Part shown: piece after piece, positions 12,183 through 24,664 of the stretch
Position numbering within the stretch: position 1 is the first letter of the stretch
Layout of the letters: the number at the start of each line of letters is the position of its first letter
Origin: Cricetomys ansorgei
Lineage: Eukaryota; Chordata; Mammalia; Rodentia; Nesomyidae
Direction: 5' to 3'
Length of the DNA stretch: 64,000 bases
Assembly: GCA_026225945.1 (NCBI GenBank)
Contig: JAMJFZ010002307.1
Span: 8,351,501 to 8,415,500, forward strand
Made by a program: the position numbers and the translations under genes
The notes under the pieces: model-generated
What the model was told of the DNA's origin: nothing
Seen by the model: the letters and a program-made list of their open reading frames with translations, nothing else
Databases searched by the model: none

Positions 12183-12655
12183 TCTAGTGTGGTAGTTTGA
12201 GTAGGAAATATCCCTCCTAGGCTTCTTTATTTAAGTACTTGGTTCCCACTAGTTCAGTTTGAGAAGGTCATAGGAGCTTTAGGAGGTAGATTGTTTTTGG
12301 AGGGAGGATATATGCTTTGAGGCTTTAGAGTTTGGCCCATTTACTGTTTTTTTCTCTACATTCTCTGGGTGTGAATGTGATGATGCTAGACCTACCTGGG
12401 GCTCGTGAAGCCATGCCTTCCTTGCTTTGACAGACTGTTGGCCCTCTGGATTTGTAATCTACAAAAATATCCAGAAAATTCACACTAATTGTGCTTGTAA
12501 CATGTCTTGAATTATACCTTTTGTTGTCCTGTAAATAATAAGATCTCATGAAACGACTTCCACAGCAGGCCATCATGTTTGGAGCAACCTGAATCTGTGT
12601 TCTTAGGTCATACTCATATTTGGCTCCAGAATAAGCCACCTCTTATTCCCTCTGA
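12183..12655 (+). mobile_element. Rodent LTR-like repeat, family B (TAGTTTGA type)
   Basis: Begins GTGTGGTAGTTTGAGTAGGA, then TAAGTACTTGGTTCCCACTAG, a TAGGAGG / GGAGG central part and a GCCCTCTGGATTTGTAATC segment, in the order of a common rodent repeat. The last 150 bp are less certain. Confidence 0.55.
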
Positions 12656-12899
12656 AAAAAAAATTCATAAGAATCCATATATTCATTAATTCATTTAAAG
12701 TTTTAATTTATCCCAATTAAAAATAAATGAAGGTAGCTACTCTTAAAATATTGACAAGCTAACCATGAACTCATTTTTCAGTGTAAAATATTGTAAGTAA
12801 CCAAGTCACTCTTGAAAAATACCAGCATGGGGAGACTTGGTGCATCAGATACCAAATCATTCTTGTAAAATTGAAAACAATAATAATAATGTGATATTT

Positions 12900-13058
12900 T
12901 TCATGTTTTGTGCCCAAGGCCAGAAGATGGCATCAGATAATCTGGAATTAAGGTTACAGATGATTACATGCTGTCATTTTGTTACTGAGAACTGAACCTA
13001 AGTCCTCTGGAAGAGAAGTAAGTACTTTAAGACTGTTAACATTTCTTCAGCCACCAGA
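12900..13058 (-). mobile_element. B2/B3-type SINE, minus strand
   Basis: In plus orientation it shows the reversed SINE: CCAGAAGATGGCATCAGATAA, GAACTGAACCTAAGTCCTCTGG (box B region) and an end near ACATTTCTTCAGCC. The A-rich tail side is to the left. Confidence 0.75.
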
Positions 13059-13405
13059 AGTATTTTAATAAAACTTGCTGCAGTGTATGTAGCCTTGGTA
13101 CAGACAGAGATAAATTGACAAATAGATCATAATCTACCCTATAAATGGGCTCCTGAAGTACAACAGATGTGACATTTCAATTCAGTCAGAAAAAGAGCAA
13201 CAGCTCAATTAGCATCCTCAATTAATTTGAGGGGAAAATGAATTTGTTTCACTGCCTCTTGTCAAATAAAGAAGCTGATTCTAAGTATACTAAGAAAGAA
13301 AAGTTTAAAAGAAGTGGTTACAACTATTAAAATGAACTAAAATAATAACATTGGAACTTTAGAAGAGAAAGAATATTTCATACTAAAACTAGCAACATAT
13401 TCAAT
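13059..13405. other. Unique AT-rich sequence
   Basis: Nothing recognised between the two SINEs. Confidence 0.5.
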
Positions 13406-13407
13406 AG

Positions 13408-13585
13408 TAACTGGAGAGTTGACTCAGTGGTTAAGAGCACTTGGTGTTCTTACAGAGGTCTGGAATTTGGTCCTCAGAATCCAAACTGGGTAGCTCACAG
13501 CCACTTTTAACTCTAGTTGTAGAAGATATGATGCTCTCCCTCTTTTGGCTTCTGCAGACACCCACACACATGTGAGCATGCACAA

Positions 13586-13642
<57 letters not shown>

Positions 13643-13668
13643 TACATATAAAATAAATCTATAAAGTA
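13408..13668 (+). mobile_element. B3-type SINE with CA microsatellite
   Basis: Clear head: CTGGAGAGTTGACTCAGTGG, TTAAGAGCACTTGGTGTTCT and GGTCCTCAGAATCCAA. Then come TGCTCTCCCTCTTTTGGCTT and a long CA run, ending in ATATAAAATAAATCTA. Confidence 0.85.
13586..13642. repeat. (CA)n microsatellite inside SINE
   Basis: An almost pure CA run in the 3' half of the B3 element. Read on the other strand it gives Cys-Val open frames. Confidence 0.95.
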
Positions 13669-16155
13669 TTCCATAAAGGAAAATAGGAATATATTACAAG
13701 TCCCAAAGTAGCTTTGATGTTCATGAAAACAACACAAAACGTCAATAAAATCATTATATGAACCTAGAAGCAACTGCCTGCTGTGAGCATAATTATAAAA
13801 TAATTACTATAATGATACAAAGTACTACACTCTAAGATGGAAACACACTTGGCCCAGTGGTCAGCAAGCATTTTACAGAAGTTGGAACTTGAATTACTTT
13901 TCATTTTATAGGTAGCACATCAGTATTAGAAAATATAAGCTTAACAAGGTAACATAGCCATAAGGCTGAGAAGACAAGAGTTTGTTGATTTCTGTAAACT
14001 GGTAAAGATGTTGAACAATGAAAACCTTCATTTTGTACTAGTGCCCATAAAGGAAAGAGTGAAGATAGCCATCTCCAAGGTCATTTCCACAGTGCTGGTG
14101 AGCTTTGTTGCCTTGGTAGAAAAGCAAGGGGTAGATCCAAAATGTGTTTGATTTTGAAGTATCCATTTAAATCTTCTAAGATATGGAATTCTAACTATTC
14201 CATATTGAATCGCTCAACCAGTATTCATCATTCTCTCTTCCCTCATTTGAGATATATGCCATTTCGGTTTTGATCTGTATAGAATTGAGTTGTTTATAAA
14301 AGGAATATCTTTAAATTTAAAATGCATGCGTCTTGAAAACAAAGCTGTCAATGTGAAATTGAGTTCTGCCCCAGTTCTTTAGACTACATATGGAATAGAG
14401 ACTCTGGGTGTTCTCTCTGCATACCTTGTAATTAAAATACAAGCCTATGTGGTATTTAAAGCAGGTGTGAGCTCAAACTGTTAATTACACCATAAATTCA
14501 GTCTCTTGCACCTGAAGAGGATTCGTTTGTATGCACATTTCCTAACATATTATAAGAGAATTGCCAACATATGCTGTGCATTCTCCACTATTAAGTCACA
14601 GAGCAGGCAGCAGCCATTCAGCAGAGAAAGTGTGATACAGGTGTTAAGCGGTACCACAGATGTGAGAAGACTCAGAAAAAAATTGTAATTCAGCACAGCA
14701 GGGAGAGTTATTTTCCTGGAAACTTTCTTTTTAAACTCTCCCATAAAGCATAAGATCATGCAGTTGAAGTTATTATAAGGATTGTGGTAAAGGGAGACAA
14801 ATTAAAAGGGAGTTAAAGAGTGAGTAATCTACCTCCATAAGGTTGGAAGTTACAGTTTTCTTTTGAGGTCCTGAACTATTCCTTGAACTTTGATAAAACT
14901 TGGATAAACCTGTTTATCACCAGGAAAGCAATCATTTCTCCAGGAGATCTTGATGTTAGATGTTCTGATGTTTACACCTATCTGTTATCTCAAAGTACTC
15001 TTCTAGTAAAAAGGTAATGAACTCCAGAAATCATTACATAGAAAATGTTAAATGTATTCCAGTTATTTTAAGACAATATTTATAGTAGGTTAAAATACAG
15101 TGAAACTAGACTAATGAAAAATTAAAAAATTCAAATAATTCTAAATACTTTAAAGTGTGTAGACTTTAAAATCTAAGATAAGATATTCCTTAGACATAAG
15201 ATTTTGCCCTTTTAAAATTCCACTAGGTCTCAGCCAATGACCTATTAAGACCATAAACGCTTTGTGGATTGTTTAGGGCAGATTTCTGTGGATTTCTGTC
15301 CAGGCCTGTGATGTTGCTTCAGAAATTGCTTTGGGTCAGAGAAACAAATGCCAACATCTAAACTAACCATTGACATAAAAGCATTTAAGCCATAACATAA
15401 TTTTCATAAGATTGTACAAGAAGTCAGTTTATGGAGTATGGCAGAAAACAAGCTTAACCATGAATAATAAAAAAAATATAAGTAAATACAAATAGAGGGC
15501 AAGACACCAAAAGGTGAGTCAAAATTAATGTGATACAAATCATACAAAGTAAACTTCACAGTAAGAGATTCATCATCCTGTGACCCATTATATAAGTGAT
15601 TGATTTTTGAGTCATCTTGAGTGGACCATACGTAGAAATATTTGCTTGAAGTTTTTTTCTGGATGTTTCTGTGAGGATGTTATTTCCTTTTGTGAGATTA
15701 ACATTTAAATCAGTAAAGCCTGAGTAGAGAATTTTGTCCTCCATGAAGCAGATTGATCTCATCCAATCAGCTGAAAGGTATAATAGAACAAAAACTCCCT
15801 ACCCTTGAGGACCAAAGAATTCTTCCAGCATGCGTTCAGATGTGAACCACAATGCTGCTTCTTCCTGGAGCTTACAGCCTGCCAGCCACATAGCACAGTT
15901 TTTAACAATGGTCATAAATGTGCAAACCAATTTTCAAAAATAAATTTCTGAATATAATATATATTTATTGAGCTTTCTCACTGCTCCCCCCCTCCCGTGT
16001 GTGTGTGTTTGTATGTGGAGGGATGATTTAAACAGATTTTGGTATCAGAGTGTTACTATATGTGAGAACCTTAATTATGAATGAGTTATTTACGTTTCTA
16101 CAGGAAAAACAGAATCAATAAGAGGAAGATAAACATCACATAGATGAAATAAATG
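13669..16155. other. Unique AT-rich sequence, about 2.5 kb
   Basis: No repeat, RNA or coding feature could be supported. The open frames are short and unrecognised. Confidence 0.5.
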
Positions 16156-16159
16156 TGAA

Positions 16160-16307
16160 GATATTTGGTAGACAGGTAGATTATACATTATAGATAGCTA
16201 GATTACATGCATGATAAATGGGTAGATACATGATAAAAAGATAGATAACAGATGATAGAAAGATCACAGATGATTATGATAGATAAATAGATGAATGATA
16301 GATAATT

Positions 16308-16352
<45 letters not shown>
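16160..16352. repeat. GATA-type microsatellite, degenerate then pure
   Basis: Scattered GATAGA/GATGAT units lead into a pure (GATA)n block at about 16306-16352. Confidence 0.9.
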
Positions 16353-17877
16353 CAAATTTATTAGGTAGATTGCTCTATATGACAATGGAGATTTAGGATT
16401 TTCACCAAAGACAAGCTACAAGCTGAAGAACAGAAAGACCCAGAAGCATGAATGAGTCTAAGTCCAAGGGTGTCAGCTCTTAGAAAATTGATGTTTCAGC
16501 TCTCAGTGTGATGTCAAAGGTTTAGGGTCCAGAAAACTGCTGAAGCTCAACAAAGAATGTGTTAGCTTAGTGAGTGAAAGCCCCCATGACTGAGCTCACA
16601 AACAACCACACTGCTGAGCATCCAACCACTGAGTCCCTGAAGCAGTATCAATCGACCAGCCAGCTACTTCATAGCAAACTGGTAACATTGGACCACAACT
16701 GTCTCAGAATGAGTAGTGTGATTAGCAGCTTTGTCTCTGTCTGTCTGTCTGTCTCTGTCTCTCTTTGTTAAGAATTTGCCTTCCCTTTGTGACATGTTTC
16801 TGCCTAAACCACCATTGTCAGTCTTGCAGAGCACAGTATTTGTCGTATTATCACTGCTACTTTCTCTACTGTAAATGAATATTCATGTCTAAGGAATGTT
16901 CTCCTCTTATCCTGAAACAGGTGGTTAGACAGAATGATGGCACAACCTTTTAAAGATTCAGTTACTGTGCCAACTGCATGGCAGTAACTTGTGGGCAGGG
17001 GCAAGAGTTTCTAAAAGTCACAGAATTAGCATCCAACATACGGTCCTGTCTCTCTCACACACAGGACTCAAAACTCTGGGAATCAAGAATGGAAATAAGA
17101 GAAAAATTGCTTGATATTTTGTCTAACGGTTCACTGGTAAAATCTTTGCTTTCTGCTCCCATCAATCTTAGTCCTGCTTGCATAGATGTTTTATTTCCAG
17201 AAAAGTAAAGATTACTAAGAGGAAGAACACAAACATTAAACTGACAGCTCAGACTCACTCAAGCCCTCTGGGCTCCTTGTGAGTCTAAATCAACAAGTGA
17301 GGAAGGGAAGTAGTATGCTAATTGCCGTGAGGGGCTCAGAATAGCCACTGGACTGTTGCTCTATAGTTGAAGTCACACGGGTTTTCTGGGGCAGTCTTTG
17401 TTATCAGCATACTGTGTCATTAAGATCAGTAGAATTCTAAGATAATCAATTTGGTCAGGATTTCTAGTGGCCTGGAGTCTTCAGAAATGGAATTGGGTTG
17501 TTCTTCTAGATAAAAAACCACAAACATTTGGATCACAACTTGATAGGTATGGAAGAAGAATATGGTACTTACAAACTCAAGTTATGACTGGTTAGTCATA
17601 AAAATAAGAGTTATACTTATATTGACTATTCTCTCAGTATTCTCTTAGGATATCCAGAAAACTGATTGATTAAAATATATCCACTTCCTTTGTCTCTGAT
17701 TTTCATTGACTTTCAGTTTCTCTGGAAAATCCTCTTATAATATCTCTGCTGCCTGAAGTTACTCAACCAATCTGATTTTCAAAATGAAATCATAGAAAGT
17801 AAATGTTACGATTCGATAAGCATAAATAAAGTTATACTGTATCTGACTGTCAAAAGAGTTGCCATAGACTACAGTGG
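16353..17877. other. Unique sequence with a small TCTG repeat
   Basis: Contains a short (TCTG)n run at 16733-16762. The rest shows no recognisable repeat or coding content. Confidence 0.5.
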
Positions 17878-18196
17878 CAACTAATCTTTGTGGTCAATTT
17901 GACATACCTGGGATGAGGGAACCTCAACTGGAGAATTGCCTCTACCAGATTGTCCTGTGCACATTTTCTTGATGTTATTTTGATGGAAGAGCAGATGGTC
18001 CTGTGTTCTATAATGAAGTTAGCTTAGCAACCCAAAGAGAGCAAGCCAGTGAGCATCATTTCTCCATGAGCTGGGCTTCAGTTTCTACCTCTGGGGCATT
18101 CAATGTCTTGAGTTCCTGCCCTAGCTTCCACCATTTCATCTCTAAGTTGCTTAAGGTCAGTGTTTTATCACAGCAACAGAAAGCTAACTGGAGCAG
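17878..18196 (+). mobile_element. Rodent LTR-like repeat, family A (GTCAACTTGACA type)
   Basis: Nearly full-length copy: GGTCAATTTGACATACCTGG, GGAACCTCAACTGGAGAATT, TTGATGTTATTTTGATGG, AGCAAGCCAGTGAGCATCAT, and an end at TTTTATCACAGCAACAGAAA followed by GCTAACT. The end resembles that of MaLR-like LTRs. It has no coding content. Confidence 0.75.
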
Positions 18197-18269
18197 AAAC
18201 TTGTCCCAAAGTGGCATTGTTGTCATGATGCACATGCCTGTTCTCTTAGGAGACTTTTTTGTTTAAGAA

Positions 18270-18725
18270 CATAGATGATTTTTTAAAATAGATTACTTTC
18301 TCATAGGATATCATAGGATATATCCAGATTACAGTTTCTCCTGCCTTACTTCCCCCAGTTTCTCCCTACATAGATCCTCCCATCTAGATCCATAACCTTT
18401 CCATCTGTCATTAGAAAATAGCAGGCTTCTAAAAGATAGCAATAAAACACAACAAAATAAAATATAATAAGATAAAACAAAAACTATCACATTGAAGTTG
18501 TACAAGTCAAATCAACTAAAGGAGAAAAGCCCAAGAGAAGACACTCACTCATTGATACACTCTGGAGTCCCATGAAAATACTAACCCAAAATATAAACGT
18601 AGGGGACCCGGGGCAGACCCATGTAGGCCCTGTGCATGCTGTTTCAATGTCTGAGTCCATAGTTTTGCTCAGTTGATTTAAAGAGACTTGTACTGTCTTT
18701 TATCTCCTATGGTTGTTCCATGACT
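18270..18725 (-). mobile_element. LINE-1 (Lx-type) 3' UTR fragment, minus strand
   Basis: In plus orientation it follows the reversed rodent L1 3' UTR closely: TAGAAAATAGCAGGCTTCTA, a run of AACAAAATAAAATA, GAAGTTGTACAAGTC, GGAGTCCCATGAAAA, GGGCAGACCCATGTAGGCC and TTTTGCTCAGTTGATT. Confidence 0.85.
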
Positions 18726-18877
18726 TAAAAATCATCCAATTTTTTAAAAGACTGAGAATTTTAAAGTTAAGCTGTATTCTATGTTATGATACTAATGTGA
18801 AATTGTAGGATTAAGGAAGAGTTATGGTCTAACAGTCACATGTTTGTGAAGTCGACAAAAACTACTCTTGTTGTGAC

Positions 18878-19216
18878 TAATCTTAGTTGTCAATTTGACA
18901 TTCCTGGGAATAGAGAAAGTCAAAAGAAGAACTCTCTCCACCAGATTGGCCTGTGGGCAAGCTAATAGCTTGATTGCTAATAGATGGAGGTATTTCTAGT
19001 CCACTACAACCAGTGCAATTCTTGGGCAGAAGGTTCTTGGTTCTGTAAAGAAGCCTGCGTTCCACATGATATCTGCTTCATTTCCTGACTCTCACTTCCT
19101 GCCTTGGGCTCCTCACTGGTTTCTGTTGATGATGAACTATCTCTCAAGGAGTGATAAATTCCTCCACAAGTTGCTTTTGGTTGGTGTTTTATCACAGCAA
19201 CAGGTAGTAAACAGGA
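18878..19216 (+). mobile_element. Rodent LTR-like repeat, family A, second copy
   Basis: Same family as the copy 1 kb upstream: TAGTTGTCAATTTGACATTC, CCACCAGATTGGCCTGTGGG, GTTCTTGGTTCTGTAAAGAA, TTGCTTTTGGTTGGTGTTTT and ATCACAGCAACAGG. Both copies are in the same orientation. Confidence 0.75.
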
Positions 19217-20320
19217 ACGTATGACATCTGAGTGTAATGCAGTTTAAACATACTATAAAGATCCACATTCTTCTTTGCTAACCCAAATTCTTATCCTCTT
19301 TTTTGTATTTTAATAAACATAAGCAATACCTACACATTTATTTCACATGATTGTAGAGATATGGGAATTAATTTACCGTCTTCTGACCATTTCAATTGTC
19401 ACAGTGGAAATGTATAAGTAGCTTTTCTGGGCACTCTGGGCCTCTTATTTCTTATTAGCTTTTGAAATCAGGCAATTTAGTGACCATCACTTAGAGGATT
19501 AGTATATCATGTGGTCATTGGTATGATCCTAGGAACCATGTTTTGCCAGTCAGCAGTGAAGCCTTCTCTAAAATAAATACAGAGGAATCCTTCTCACAAA
19601 GGACTCTGATATAGTTTCCTGAAGGAAAAAGGGACACTGTATTATTACACATTATCCATTTGGAGGGGATAAACTACAGATACATAGATTATAGAGAATA
19701 CCTTCTTGACTCAGAAAGTATTTTCAGTAATAATAGTATAGCAATATTATTTTATAAATAGCTATGCCACATTCTGTTGCTGATAAGGGTAGAAATATCT
19801 TAGTGAGACCTGTAAATATTAACTAATATTGGTAATATATTCTTGATACTTATACCTCATATAGGTTTATAAAGTCACTTATATAATTCTAAATGTAGAT
19901 AAAATCTGAAGTCAGTCAATGATGTTTCACCTACATAAATGTTATGGAAACCTAACATGTACAAGGAACTCTATTAGCTGTGAAGTGTATAGTTGGCATC
20001 ACCAGAAAATGACATTACACCTTGACAGCTATTTGAGGGAAATAGCAATTGATTTTTCTAACATTTAAGTTTATTTTTCCTTCAATTAAACTGACTTCTT
20101 AAAGGTCTACTATATATAATAATAATATAACTTATATTGGAAATAGAGGAAAAAAATGAAGGGGCTTAGTCAAGCTTCTTATTTTTCCTTTATACAATTC
20201 CCTGACTTTTCTAACGTTTTCCAATCTCCAATAAACAATGAAAATAGAAGGAACTTTTCCTAATTAAACTAAGGAAAGTAAACTACATAAAACTAAAGGG
20301 AAAAATCATTAAAATAAATG
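19217..20320. other. Unique AT-rich sequence
   Basis: No supportable feature. Confidence 0.5.
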
Positions 20321-20321
20321 C

Positions 20322-20400
20322 CTCAAAGATAGAGGTGTGGCTCTGTGGCAACCTGCATTGTGAAGATCTGGATTCCTTCTCCAGACATGGAAAAAAGGGA
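20322..20400 (+). mobile_element. Possible degraded ID/B2-type SINE head
   Basis: GTGGCTCTGTGGCAACCTGC and GAAGATCTGGATTCCTTCTC resemble the tRNA-derived head of rodent ID/B2 SINEs, followed by an A-rich stretch. Short and uncertain. Confidence 0.35.
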
Positions 20401-21638
20401 AAAAAATGACTCATCATTAGTTTTTCTGTGTTATAATTTTTAAGACACGTGAATAATGGAAAGCATTTCATATGCTGAAGACTGTTGAACATGTCACAGG
20501 AAATCTATAGTTACAGACTTGCAAGATGCTATTAAATGACTCTCATGTTCTAATATTTGTGAATCAGTGTAATGCCCTCTTTCACACTTAACTTGGTCAG
20601 ATATATTTGCGCAGTGCAAAATGACAGAAGTGACGTTTCATGGCTGTTGACACTAGGTTACTTAGTTTCAGTCACTTTCACCTTGCTTTTTATGGAATAG
20701 CTCTTTCTGCAATAGATAACGAATTCAAAATGAATATTAATGTTTAAATAACAATATGTAGTATCACAGAGAGTTGCAGAACATATATCATCATTAAGTT
20801 CTGTTAAAAGTACAACAAGCATTCAACAAATTCTAATTCTGTATCAATTTGTAATACAGATGCTTTGATGACTGGAAAATAAAGTATAATATTTGATCCC
20901 TGACTTCGCGTGGAAACTTGAATATATGCATGTAAGGAAGTATTAAAATGCTTTTGTGTTGGAAAGACAGATTGATCCAGCAGCTTACATTTTGCAGAGG
21001 AAAATTTTTTTTGAAAGATTGAGTAAGAGAAGGCTTTGGGAAACAAATTGGTCTGAAACTTTGTTTTGATAGATATGTAATATTTGCATAGAAGAAAAGA
21101 TAAAGTGTTCTTTAGAATATCATAATCAAATAAATAATGCTGGAAACAATATGTAAATAATCACATAAATATGAATTTGTGTACTGTAGAGGCTCTGACT
21201 TGGGAAATAAATGCAGATTGATAAAGTCTTTCAGAAATGGCCTGTATGCCAGGCAGAATATTTTGATTTTAATAGCATTCAGGGGACCCACAAATGATCT
21301 TAAACACTGAATACACCTTGACATTTCCACTAGTAGGGAGTGGGGTTTACCACTGAGAGCATACATTAGATTATGGTACACCCATAATTCTTACCAAGCT
21401 CTTACATGTCTTAAGCAGAAATTTTTCTTCCCATAATTTTTCATAATTTCTCTTATTTATATAGCACAAAAGAATTATCAAGAAAACACAGAATTGTTGC
21501 ATTTGGATAAAAATATTCCACGTGAATCTGATGAAATCTAGCTGCTCAGTTGATTGTTATAAATTTATATAAAGAACTGATATATATTCCATGCTTAAAT
21601 AATTCCTTGTATTTGTATTCTCTTTCTTTTTGTATTTG
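20401..21638. other. Unique AT-rich sequence
   Basis: No supportable feature. Confidence 0.5.
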
Positions 21639-21639
21639 T

Positions 21640-21725
21640 TTTCTTGACAAAGAGCCTCAGTGGGTAGTGCAGACTAGCTCAAATTCACCATATAACCACA
21701 GATGACCTCAAACCCATACTCAACT
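21640..21725 (-). mobile_element. Degraded B1-type SINE fragment, minus strand
   Basis: A T-rich leader, then GACAAAGAGCCTCAG, CAGACTAGCTCAAATTCACC and GATGACCTCAAACCC, in the order of a reversed B1/PB1 element. Confidence 0.55.
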
Positions 21726-22378
21726 TTGTACCTTTGTTGGGATAATATTCCATATCCCTTCCAAACTTCAGCATATACTCCAAAAACCAATCATTCTTAT
21801 TAAGTTGCAAGGATACATTCCAAAACTTAAGCATAGGATTATGAATCCAATTTCTGTTTACATCTGGTTGAAAATATTGACTTTGTTAATCTATTTTCTG
21901 GTTATTTAAAAAATGAGACCAATGACTTAACCAAACGCTGCTCTACTAAATAAACACTGCTCACAAAGCTGGTTGTCAGCATAGCATCATATTTTGTTGT
22001 TGCTTTTCTTGTTTTGTACTAAATGAAAACTATTAATATGAGGAATATAGTGCCTAGATTTTTTTAAACCTACTTCTCTACTTTTGTTACAGTTATATGT
22101 TTAAAAAATTCCATAGATTCACAAGTTACTCTGTCATTTGTAATGTGGTATGCTCAATGAGACCACTTGTTCTCAAACTCAAATTTTAAAGTGTGCTTGT
22201 TCTTGTCATATGTAAAGAAAATAATCACACAGAAAGAGGATAAGGTACCAGGACACAATAAGGTTAGATTTTTCTGTCCTTCCTGTTACTTTGGAAAAAT
22301 TAGGGAAATAAACTATATACAATAATTGTAGCCATTTTCAACGTCCTACTTAATGTGACTTTGGCAGTATTTGTAGAG
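21726..22378. other. Unique AT-rich sequence
   Basis: No supportable feature. Confidence 0.5.
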
Positions 22379-22392
22379 CAATCATTACATTT

Positions 22393-22553
22393 TTTGTTTG
22401 TTTTTGTTTTGTTTTCAAGACAGGATTTCTCTGTTGGAATTCTGGTTGTCCTAGATCTCACTCTGTAGACCAGGCTGGCCTTGAACTCACAAAGATCTAC
22501 CTGCCTCTGCCTTCCGAGTGCTGTGACTAAAGGCGTGCTCCACCACCGCCTGG
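22393..22553 (-). mobile_element. B1 SINE, minus strand, with target-site duplication
   Basis: In plus orientation: T-rich tail, AAGACAGGATTTCTCTGTTG, GACCAGGCTGGCCTTGAACTC, TGCCTCTGCCTTCCGAGTGC, CTAAAGGCGTGCTCCACCA. It is flanked by the direct repeat CAATCATTACATTT (22379-22392) / CAACCATTACATTT (22554-22567), one mismatch in 14. Confidence 0.95.
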
Positions 22554-22567
22554 CAACCATTACATTT

Positions 22568-23178
22568 AGATGTAGTAGTAACCCATTTCTGAATTCATAT
22601 CAGGCTAAAAACCTGAAGTATGTTACCAGAATTTATCACTCTTTAGATAACGATATGAATAAAACAATATAATGTGCTATCTTTGGTTTCTGCCTTCTCT
22701 AACATAGTTCAATGTTGTTAGGATTCCACTGAGTTCTTCTGTTGACTCTTGCATTTGTGTTGCTGAACAGTCTATGTTTATGGCTGTACTCGGATTGGTT
22801 TATTTTCTCAATGGGTAATGACCTGCTTATATAGAATTTGAGGCTGTGATGGATAGATCCTGCCTTGAGTATTCCAAAATAAGCCATTATATGACTATAC
22901 AAGAATGTATATGCACACATACATGTATATTTCAGGTATCGTAGAAATACCCATGTGATTTTCTCTTAATATGCTTAGTATGAATATTTGATTTTCCAAT
23001 TCTTCACTAAACTGATTTCCAAATGGTCCATATTGGTCTGATAAGATTACTACAAAATGATGCCTCTTAGGTGACCATAGCAATAGAACATGCACGTTGG
23101 ATTACCCAGGACATTCTATACCTGAATTGAAGTTGATGCTGGATTGGATTTGAATGCTAAAAGATTTGAATCAGTTCT
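22568..23178. other. Unique AT-rich sequence
   Basis: No supportable feature. Confidence 0.5.
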
Positions 23179-23179
23179 G

Positions 23180-23400
23180 CCAGGCAGAACTCCAGCAGCA
23201 TGTGGGCAGCTGCCCTTTCCCTGTCTCTTCCTGATTCTCCCATCTATCCCTGTCTTTGCAACTGATTCCTTCTTCTTTATAAGGGTAGAAATCATATTGA
23301 ATCCTGTCCTATCTTAATGATTTCTTAATCAATTACATCTGCAATGGACATTCTAAGTGTCACAACTAAATCTATAGTGACCATTGTTTAGCCTTCTTAT
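23180..23400 (-). mobile_element. MLT1-type MaLR LTR fragment, minus strand
   Basis: In plus orientation it has CTTCTTCTTTATAAGGGTAG, ATCATATTGAATCC, then TTAATCAATTACATCTGCAA and TGGACATTCTAAGTGTCACA, in the reversed order of MLT1 LTRs. Diverged. Confidence 0.65.
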
Positions 23401-23689
23401 CAGCTCTGAGTGAGATGTTCAGTAATTCTGCATTCAAATTAGCACAGACTTCTTTTAAATGGTAGCTTTTCAGATGTTTAGTGATATCTATTATGTTTTC
23501 AATTTGTGTTTTCCTAAATCTATTGATTTTTAGTGTGCTTTAATGTGCATTTGTATTACTTAAAAGTTGATAATTCATTTAACTAAAGGTCTGGTTATAT
23601 CATTGGCTCAATTTCCACTGGACTAATATAATCTGGATAAATTCACCTGCCAACATATATTTTTCTTTCAATGAGTAGTTTATGTCAAT

Positions 23690-24020
23690 CTTATGCTGTA
23701 TTTACTCTAGTCTGTCTTCTACAATAGCTGTAATTCTGGTGAACTGAAATGTATTTTATATCTTACATTATTGTTTCCAATTTAAATGTGAAGACTTCTG
23801 CATTGCCTAAATCACAAAGATTTTCTTCTAGTAGTTTTCTATGTTTGGATATTCTAACTCTGATTATTTTGAGTTAACCTTCACAAAACAGGTAACATTT
23901 TGGTTCATTTTCTGTTATATGGGTTACTAGTTATTACAGAACTATTTGTTGAAATGACTTTCCGTATCTACTCTGAAGTGCACTACCTTGGCCTGTACAT
24001 TGAATGTTGTGGTATGACAA
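23690..24020 (-). mobile_element. Ancient LINE-1 (L1M-type) ORF2 fragment, minus strand
   Basis: In plus orientation it resembles reversed L1 ORF2: AAATCACAAAGATTTTCTTC, ATTTTGAGTTAACCTTC, AACTATTTGTTGAAATGACT and CACTACCTTGGC. No reading frame is left. The fragment may extend left to about 23450. Confidence 0.6.
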
Positions 24021-24165
24021 AATTTTCCTAGGAAAATGAAATACACACACACACATTCCAGAAAGTGACCTAAGTGACCCGGACAGACCAAAGTAATAAT
24101 TGCATCAAAGTCCAATTAGATAAACCAATGGAGTTTTCAAGGTGTTACTTATGTACATGTTTTCG

Positions 24166-24345
24166 TTTGCTTTTTGTCAACTTGACAAAAACAGTGGAAT
24201 CATCAGAGAAGAGGAGAACCTCAACTAAGAAAATGTCCCCATCAGACTGGTCAATAGATAAGTGCTTTTGACATTTTTATGATTAATGATTGACTTGGAA
24301 GGGCATAACCTGCTGTGGGTCGTATTCTCTTAGGCGGAAGTATAT
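24166..24345 (+). mobile_element. Rodent LTR-like repeat, family A, 5' part
   Basis: TTTTTGTCAACTTGACAAAA, GAGAACCTCAACTAAGAAAA, CCATCAGACTGGTCAATAGA and ATTAATGATTGACTTGGAAG match the first half of the family. The 3' half is absent or degraded. Confidence 0.75.
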
Positions 24346-24519
24346 ATCTTGAGGCATATTTAGAAATAATGGCCTATGAAACACTGTTATTAGCTTTTGA
24401 TATAAAATAACTGTATTAAAGTACTATTATTAACTTTCTTTTTACTAATTTAGGGTTCTTTTTTTTTAACATGCATTAGTTTTTGCCTCCAAGTGTGTCT
24501 ATGCATAACTTGCATAAAA

Positions 24520-24664
24520 TACTAAGGGTGGTCAAAAGGAGGCACTGGATGCCCTGAAAGAGTAGTTACAGATGTCTGTGAGCCACCATGTGGATTCTGG
24601 GAATCTATCCATATCCTCTACAAGAGCAGCCAGTATTCTTAAGTGCTGAGCCATCTCTCCAACC
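24520..24664 (-). mobile_element. B2/B3-type SINE, minus strand
   Basis: In plus orientation: GATGTCTGTGAGCCACCATG, TGGATTCTGGGAATC, CTCTACAAGAGCAGCCAGTA and GTGCTGAGCCATCTCTCC, the reversed SINE head. Confidence 0.85.
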
